From contig NW_003314311.1 of NCBI RefSeq assembly GCF_000143415.4, positions 293,736-331,094 of the forward strand: DNA of 37,359 bases, in the 5' to 3' direction. Positions 33,401 to 37,359 of this stretch are shown piece by piece. Position numbers and translations under genes: made by a program. Position 1 is the stretch's first letter, and each line of letters opens with the position of its first letter. This stretch comes from Selaginella moellendorffii. Lineage: Eukaryota; Streptophyta; Lycopodiopsida; Selaginellales; Selaginellaceae. Below the pieces are notes generated by a model that made no database searches, was not told where the DNA came from, and was given only the letters and a program-made list of their open reading frames with translations.

Positions 33401-33613
33401 GGCAACAACAACATTTACCCCGACGACCATCTCTCCTCGTTCAATAGCGACCACATTCCCATCGAAGACAATCTCTACTGATACAGCAGCATTGCCTTCC
33501 CCAAGCCTTTCACAGTGTATAACAAAGTTCCGATCCATAGACACAAGGGTCCCTTTTGCAACTCTCTTCCCACCATTCAAAATGTAAACCTTTTCCCCAA
33601 CCCTGAAGGCCAT
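30472..33613 (-). CDS. DUF7869-like, transposase-like protein with in-frame UAG
   Basis: Exon 1 runs from the ATG at 33613 to 30559. A 52-bp intron (30558-30507) joins ...TRVQ to GEQSESESEEA and a stop at 30472. Residues 5-75 and 100-165 are two similar modules (VAKGTLVSMD..., VAEGLATVVDPRD...) that resemble the Ptta/En/Spm (Transposase_24) fold-type segment. A Cys cluster CCKRRCC lies at about 226-232, and FSKCDECTAIK at 414-424. The DUF7869 core has IIHDKMDQKKTCLP (Asp478), LLQTDNAGSENKN (Asp645) and VGHTHEDVDAMFS (Glu684-Asp687). These acidic residues are a possible DDE/D triad, which is my inference. UAG at 31001-31003 interrupts codon 871; the same frame continues 147 codons with a WVGRC/VTVEWF tudor- or chromo-like stretch. 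The ATG follows a clear 3' splice site (cactttcag|aATG). It is either a young pseudogene (CAG-to-TAG fits) or a readthrough gene. Confidence 0.78.
30507..30558 (-). other. 52-bp intron near the 3' end of the large gene
   Basis: ttcaag|gtgaga at the 5' end and tatttcaag|gtgaac at the 3' end. Without splicing the frame ends after EIH; with splicing it ends in an acidic EQSESESEEA tail. The 3' junction and tail recur in the relic at 29522, which supports the intron. Confidence 0.7.
31001..31003 (-). other. In-frame UAG stop inside the large gene
   Basis: Context TCC TTT TAG CCA GAA. The frame is open for 870 codons before and 147 or more after, with no other stop or frameshift. The downstream bases do not match the known plant readthrough signal (UAG CAR YYA). 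Confidence 0.85.
31793..31871. repeat. Two palindromes inside the large gene's reading frame
   Basis: Copies at 31793-31814 (atggcatgaggcctcacg) and 31850-31871 (atggcatggggccccacg), 57 bp apart start to start. In the protein they encode SREASCHS and SRGAPCHP, in a non-conserved loop (about residues 578-635) between the first and second acidic motifs of the DUF7869 core. The reading frame is kept. Confidence 0.85.
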
Positions 33614-33614
33614 T

Positions 33615-33924
33615 CTGAAAGTGCAGAAAAGAAGTTAAGACCATACAAAAAATGATTGGAGAATGGCCTAAATCATAACATACCAAACAACCTCAATAGC
33701 ATGAGGCCACATGCCATTATTCAAACATGCTATTGACACCCACGTGAAATTTCGCATTCACAAAATTGGCATGAGGCCTCATGCCATCTTGATATACACA
33801 CAGTTGCAGGCAAATAAAAACATACATGACAATACGCTAGCCATGAAATTGCAAGGGCCCAAGATGGCATGTGGCCTCATGCCATTTCTAAATGTGGTCC
33901 TAAGCCATTCCATGGTGAACATAC
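33615..33924 (-). other. Predicted leader intron of the large gene, with three palindromes
   Basis: 5' site cttcctg|gtatgttc at 33924 and 3' site ctgcactttcag| at 33615, one base before the ATG. Palindromes lie at 33696-33717, 33766-33787 and 33864-33885. The 33768-33785 core GGCATGAGGCCTCATGCC is a perfect 18-base palindrome. The intron is predicted from signals only. Confidence 0.5.
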
Positions 33925-33949
33925 CAGGAAGCACAAGTGCCGAATATCA

Positions 33950-34190
33950 AGAGGAAGCGGTAGCCACACCAAAGACAGTGCCGCTCGCAACACCGCAACT
34001 ACTCGTAGCGCCGCTCGCAACACCGCAACTGCTCGTAGCGCCGCTCGCACAAACTGCCACTCGCATAAACTGCCGCTCGCAATGGCGCTCGCAATGCCGC
34101 AACCGCTCGTAGACGCATAAACCACAGCCCACAACGCCGCTTACACAAGCAGCGCTCACTGCGCTCAGCGAAACCAAGAACACGGCGCAC
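33950..34190 (-). promoter_or_regulatory. GC-rich tandem array upstream of the large gene
   Basis: Plus strand copies of a roughly 33-bp unit (cgccgctcgcaacaccgcaa + ctactcgtag) are followed by shorter ccgctcgca repeats. This is presumably the promoter or 5' leader region, since it ends just upstream of the predicted leader intron. No TATA box is evident. Confidence 0.5.
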
Positions 34191-34470
34191 AAAAATGATA
34201 GACCTAGGAATGAGTTCGAGAATTCAAAAATAACACACGCTTGAATGTCACATCAAATCCTCTGACAAACCAGATCTTATGATTCCTCTGACAAATTTCA
34301 AACTGAGTAGCTTCTAGACTTTGCTGTCGGAGGTTGAACTTTGTCACATCATGTCCTTGCCTCGATCCAGCTGTGCCATGTCAGTGATTCGAACTTTGCC
34401 ATGCCATGTCAGCGATCCGCGCCAAGATTATTCGCCGTGTAAAGGAATAATTACGCTGTGTGTGTACGTC
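34191..34470. other. Intergenic, unassigned
   Basis: Short internal repeats such as tttgccatg/tgtgccatgtcag(t/c)gat(t/c)cg near 34345-34420. No gene seen. Confidence 0.4.
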
Positions 34471-34475
34471 CATTT

Positions 34476-34690
34476 ATGGCAATATAAGGCCACACGACAT
34501 TCAAAGAATAATGCTCGACATAAGGCCACACGCCATTCAAAGAATAATGCTAGTCGAGCATTTTTTGGTGCATTTTTGGGTTCAAAATTGCATGAGCCCA
34601 CACGCTATAAAGTTTACCTGTACCAAAAATAGAAACAGCTTTATTTACTTGGGAATTTAAGTGGTTGAGGCATTTTTAAACTTACAAACA
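34476..34690 (+). repeat. Palindrome-bearing unit 1
   Basis: A decayed palindrome pair at 34476-34536, followed by gcattttttggtgca, ttgggttcaaaattg, the half palindrome gcatgagcccacacgctata (34589-34608) and an aaagttta..atagaaa tail. The same order recurs at 35451 and 35689. Confidence 0.75.
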
Positions 34691-35450
34691 CATGCCCTAC
34701 TTACATTCCTTTGGTTGCCTAAAATTCAAAAATATTATAAACCTTTCTTTTTGCATTTTCAATGTTTTCAATTATGGTTTTTGATTTTCGTAGGACCAGC
34801 CTAGTAATCTATTTGCATCCCGTCATGTTTATAGCTAGCTTTCGTTCGTCCCCTTCGCTAGCCTGAGATACCTCTGCTCGGCATCTGCCTCTTACAGCAT
34901 TTGCCCAGAAAGGGCATCTTTCTTCACGCAGCATTTGCCACATGTTTAGGGTTTAGGGTTTAGGGTTTAGGGTTTAGCAATTCAGTAGCTTGATAAACAT
35001 GCAAATACAGAACTTGATGCAAAATCCTTTGATATGTCACAATGCCCCTAGGACCATAAACACATTTCAATAGAGAGGGTCCTTTCATTTCATAACTCCT
35101 TACGTAGATCTTGGTGAAACCAGAGTTAGTGAAGTTAGTTTCTTGTGATCCCGCATCTGATTGTGATGTCCCTTTGCAGTTTCGATGGAAAGGTCAATGC
35201 ACACCAAACTGTGAAATCTTGGAGCAAAATAACGGTCGGATCTATGGCAAATGCCCCTGAAACATTGTAAGGCTCGTGTGGTCTCATGTGGTGTCCGATT
35301 GAGATGCTTCTTTGCAGGGTCATCAAGAAAGACATTGTATACCATTCTGTAAAATCTAGTTGCGATCTAACGGTTGGATCTCCAGAAAACTCAAAAAAAT
35401 TTCGTGCGTGTCAGAATATCCTAGGAATATACTCCTATGTGCCCCTGAAA
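34691..35450. other. Intergenic with repeated short blocks
   Basis: Contains ctcggcatctgcctctta plus agcatttgc (near 34876), repeated at about 35618, and two copies of a block with gatct(a)..cggt(t/c)ggatct near 35232 and 35365. No gene seen. Confidence 0.45.
34944..34977 (+). repeat. Interstitial telomere-type repeat
   Basis: Four and a half tandem TTTAGGG units, the plant telomere motif. Too short to be a telomere; it may act as a telo-box or be a scar of repair. Confidence 0.9.
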
Positions 35451-35688
35451 ATGGCATGCGGCCCCACGCCATTCAAGAGATAATGCCAGATGACGCCGAG
35501 AATTTTTTGGTGCATTTTTTGGGTTCAAAATTGCATGAGCCCACACGCTATAAAGTTTATCTTTGCCAAATAGAGAAAAGTTTATTTGTGTCATGTGAGG
35601 TAGTTACAGTCCTTTGTGCTCGGCATCTGCCTCTTGCAGCATTTGCACTGAAAGGGAATTTTTCTCCATTCAGCATTTGGCCCTGAAA
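35451..35688 (+). repeat. Palindrome-bearing unit 2
   Basis: Palindrome atggcatgcggccccacgcc at 35451, then attcaagagataatgcc, gcattttttgggttcaaaat, a half palindrome at 35530-35551, and the ctcggcatctgcctcttgca block. Confidence 0.8.
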
Positions 35689-35890
35689 ATGGCATGCGCC
35701 CACACGCCATTCAAGGAATAACGCCACAGGACGCCTGGATTTTTGGGTTTAAAATGTTTAGGGTTTTTTGGGTTTTTTCAAAATATTTTGGGTCCAACGT
35801 TTTTTGGGTTTCTTTGGTTCAAAATTGCATGAGCCCACACGCTATAATATTGATTTGAGAGAAAAATAGAAACAGATAGAATTTCTTTAT
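35689..35890 (+). repeat. Palindrome-bearing unit 3
   Basis: Palindrome atggcatgcgcccacacgcc at 35689, attcaaggaataacgcc, a T/G-rich gttttttggg tract, a half palindrome at 35824-35845 and an aaatagaaacagatagaa tail matching unit 1. Diverged tandem copy of units 1 and 2. Confidence 0.8.
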
Positions 35891-36150
35891 TTAGCTGAAC
35901 ATCTGCCATTTTTGGAAATACAAGATGCTTTGGAATATCCAATCATGCATGGTATAAATATAGCGAGGGTATTAAATGATATCCCAATCATGATCTTTCT
36001 TTTGGATTTCGCGTGCATGCAGTCCGAGGAATGATGACGTTGCGGATTTCTTTTGGATTTTGCGTGCTTGCATGCGCACGGCAATCCAGAAATTAATGGT
36101 GGCGCCCAAGTCCGAGGAATGATGACGTGGCGGGATTACCAACCGTTGTG
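35891..36150. other. Intergenic, possible upstream promoter DNA
   Basis: A short direct repeat, tccgaggaatgatgacgt..cgg, occurs at about 36021 and 36111, along with ttcttttggattt(c/t)gcgtgc at 35998 and 36047. No gene seen. Confidence 0.45.
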
Positions 36151-36184
36151 ACATTTCGCGCGTGTGAGGTTAGGTTTTGCATTT

Positions 36185-36350
36185 TGCTTTGTACTCGCGC
36201 TCGCACACTCGCGCTCCCGCTCGCATCGCGCTCCCACTCGCGATCACGCTCACTTCTTTACAGGTTTCTCGTGTGCATCGGCGTCCACTCGCGCTTGCAT
36301 CACACTCGCGCTCGCATCGCGCTCGTGTGCATCGGCGTCCACTTCAAGAC
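36185..36350 (+). promoter_or_regulatory. CGCTCGC-rich tandem array upstream of the plus-strand gene
   Basis: Repeats of (ctcgcgctcgca) and two copies of cgtgtgcatcggcgtccact. It lies about 200-370 bp upstream of the predicted ATG. It is similar in character to the array upstream of the divergent large gene. Confidence 0.5.
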
Positions 36351-36551
36351 ACACCCAGTTTGTAACTTCGCCGCCAACTCCACCGCCCACTCCACCACCC
36401 ACACGCAGCCCACTTGGCGTCCCGGGAGATTTCAGCACCACTCTCCAACTGTAAGTGGCAGAGTAGCCTTGCTGCTACGATCCGCTGCACACACAGTGCA
36501 CATTCGCCAGCGAGTCCGGCCTCGATTGTCACGGCCTCCATTCGGCTTCAA

Positions 36552-37359
36552 ATGGTAAGTCTTTTAGACGAAGTAGAAAATGGCATGAGGCCACATGCCA
36601 TTCAGTAGCAACATTGGCATGCACCGATTGGGCTCTCGAGTGCAGTCCGGTTACAGATGGCGTGTAGCCTCACGCCATCTTAGGATGCAGCCTCAAGACA
36701 TCTGATGCAGTGGTGAATGGCGTGTGGCCTCACGTTATTTCCAGCTGCTAGCTTTTCATCTGTCAGCTCTAATTGTTGTGCATTTTTGAACAGGCGAGGA
36801 ATTGCATTCTTCTTCCAGCCACTGTCAATGTGGATGCAGAGAAGGGGGAGGAGCTCACCAGTTGGACTTTCGGGATGGAAGGCGAGGATCTGATGCTGTA
36901 CAACACAGATGGTGGGAGAAAAGACTGCATGGGGATCCTCATCCAAGTGACAGACACTCCATGCAGTTCCATGCAAGAATATGGACTGGCACTTGTGGTA
37001 GAGACAGCGTTCGCCTTCAAGATCCACCTTGCACATCCTAGCGGCTTCCCGGAGGGGGGCAGCGGCTATGAGGAATTCCTAGAGGGAGCTAGGGAGAGGT
37101 TGTCCAGGAGGCCCACAATTTCAAAGACGCTGCGGGTCTATGAAGATCACATGGAATCCACGGACCTCACCTACGGCGATGTTCAAAAACTATATTCCAA
37201 CATTGAGCCGTTGAGAGTGCCTCCAGTTTGCGAAGCGAAGGGGAAGGGGGTCGATCTGGAAACTACCCCGAAGCAGAAAAGGGTGGTCAAGCTCAAGCCG
37301 ACGTCCGACTCTGCTGCTCCAAAAAAGAAGCTACTCGGTGATGCCATTGCCTCGGGTTC
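36552..37359 (+). CDS. Unknown protein gene, 5' part (runs off window)
   Basis: Predicted exon 1 ends with the start codon itself (gcttcaaATG|gtaagt). The intron runs 36555-36793, and exon 2 starts at gcgaggaattgc in frame, giving MARNCILLPATVNVDAEKGE. It stays open for 188 codons to the window edge. Exon 2 alone has no ATG before codon 28 of exon 2 (36875) and is preceded by a stop, so the ATG|GT model is the better one. The product is mixed, with WTFGMEGEDLMLYN, a stretch with LVVETAFAFKIHLAHPSGFP, then a basic Lys-rich tail (PKQKRVVKLKP, PKKK) that could be a nuclear localisation signal. Family not recognised. It is divergent from the large gene and shares its palindromes and GC-rich array, so the two may form one unit. 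Confidence 0.6.
36580..36738. repeat. Three palindromes inside the predicted intron
   Basis: Copies at 36580-36601 (atggcatgaggccacatgcc), 36657-36678 (atggcgtgtagcctcacgcc) and 36717-36738 (atggcgtgtggcctcacg). All lie between the 5' splice site at 36555 and the 3' splice site at 36793. Confidence 0.85.

Noticed and set aside
36127-36608. ORFs of 60-143 codons over the CGCTCGC array and exon 1
   Set aside because: Their composition (Arg/Ser/Ala repeats) reflects the tandem DNA repeat; a 5' leader role fits better with the ATG|gtaagt exon end at 36554.
29883-36738. CRISPR-like array
   Set aside because: The palindromes are irregularly spaced, diverged and in plant DNA, with no regular spacers.
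29341-37359. Terminal inverted repeats and target duplication of a DUF7869 transposon
   Set aside because: I looked for matching ends left of 30472 and in the right part of the window and saw none; the right end may lie outside. Mobility is therefore not claimed as shown.

Overview
This window is land-plant nuclear DNA, built mostly of transposable elements and broken gene pieces. The evidence is a Ty3/gypsy chromovirus integrase with a chromodomain, LTR elements primed by initiator-Met tRNA, a TRIM whose LTRs carry a 5S-rRNA-like segment (the Cassandra type), a short TTTAGGG tract, and GT-AG introns, several of them very short (about 52, 65, 67 and 85 bp). Such short introns would fit a lycophyte such as Selaginella, but the species is a guess and nothing here proves it.

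Layout. (1) 1-2539: AT-rich decayed relic of the same LTR element found intact further right. (2) 2573-4545: a large inverted repeat without recognisable genes. (3) 4546-6750: low-information DNA with a decayed Cassandra copy. (4) 6752-8105: inverted duplication of a FolD-type (methylene-tetrahydrofolate dehydrogenase/cyclohydrolase) pseudogene. (5) 8538-12977: a larger inverted duplication of other gene fragments; its central loop is homologous to the loop of the FolD duplication. (6) 13303-29340: a head-to-tail array on the minus strand, LTR / 5.0-kb non-coding internal region / LTR / 5.0-kb non-coding internal region / LTR / truncated chromovirus pol. The non-coding units share LTRs, primer-binding site, polypurine tract and 3' leader with the pol-bearing unit, so they look like LARDs (large non-autonomous derivatives) with their autonomous partner. 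A Cassandra TRIM with a perfect 5-bp target duplication sits in one LARD.

(7) 29341-37359: the most unusual part. A minus-strand gene encodes a DUF7869-like, transposase-like protein of about 1,029 codons, broken by a single in-frame UAG. A divergent plus-strand gene starts at 36552 and runs off the window. About 18 copies of an imperfect palindrome with core GGCATGAGGCCTCATGCC lie around and between them. Three copies fall in a predicted intron just upstream of the minus gene's ATG, three in a predicted intron just downstream of the plus gene's ATG, and two inside the minus gene's reading frame. Upstream of both genes lie tandem GCTCGC-rich arrays. A relic of the same 3' exon lies in opposite orientation at 29522. 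I infer a family of mobile elements (or a repeated gene pair) with a dedicated palindromic repeat; I found no terminal inverted repeats or target duplications that would prove mobility.
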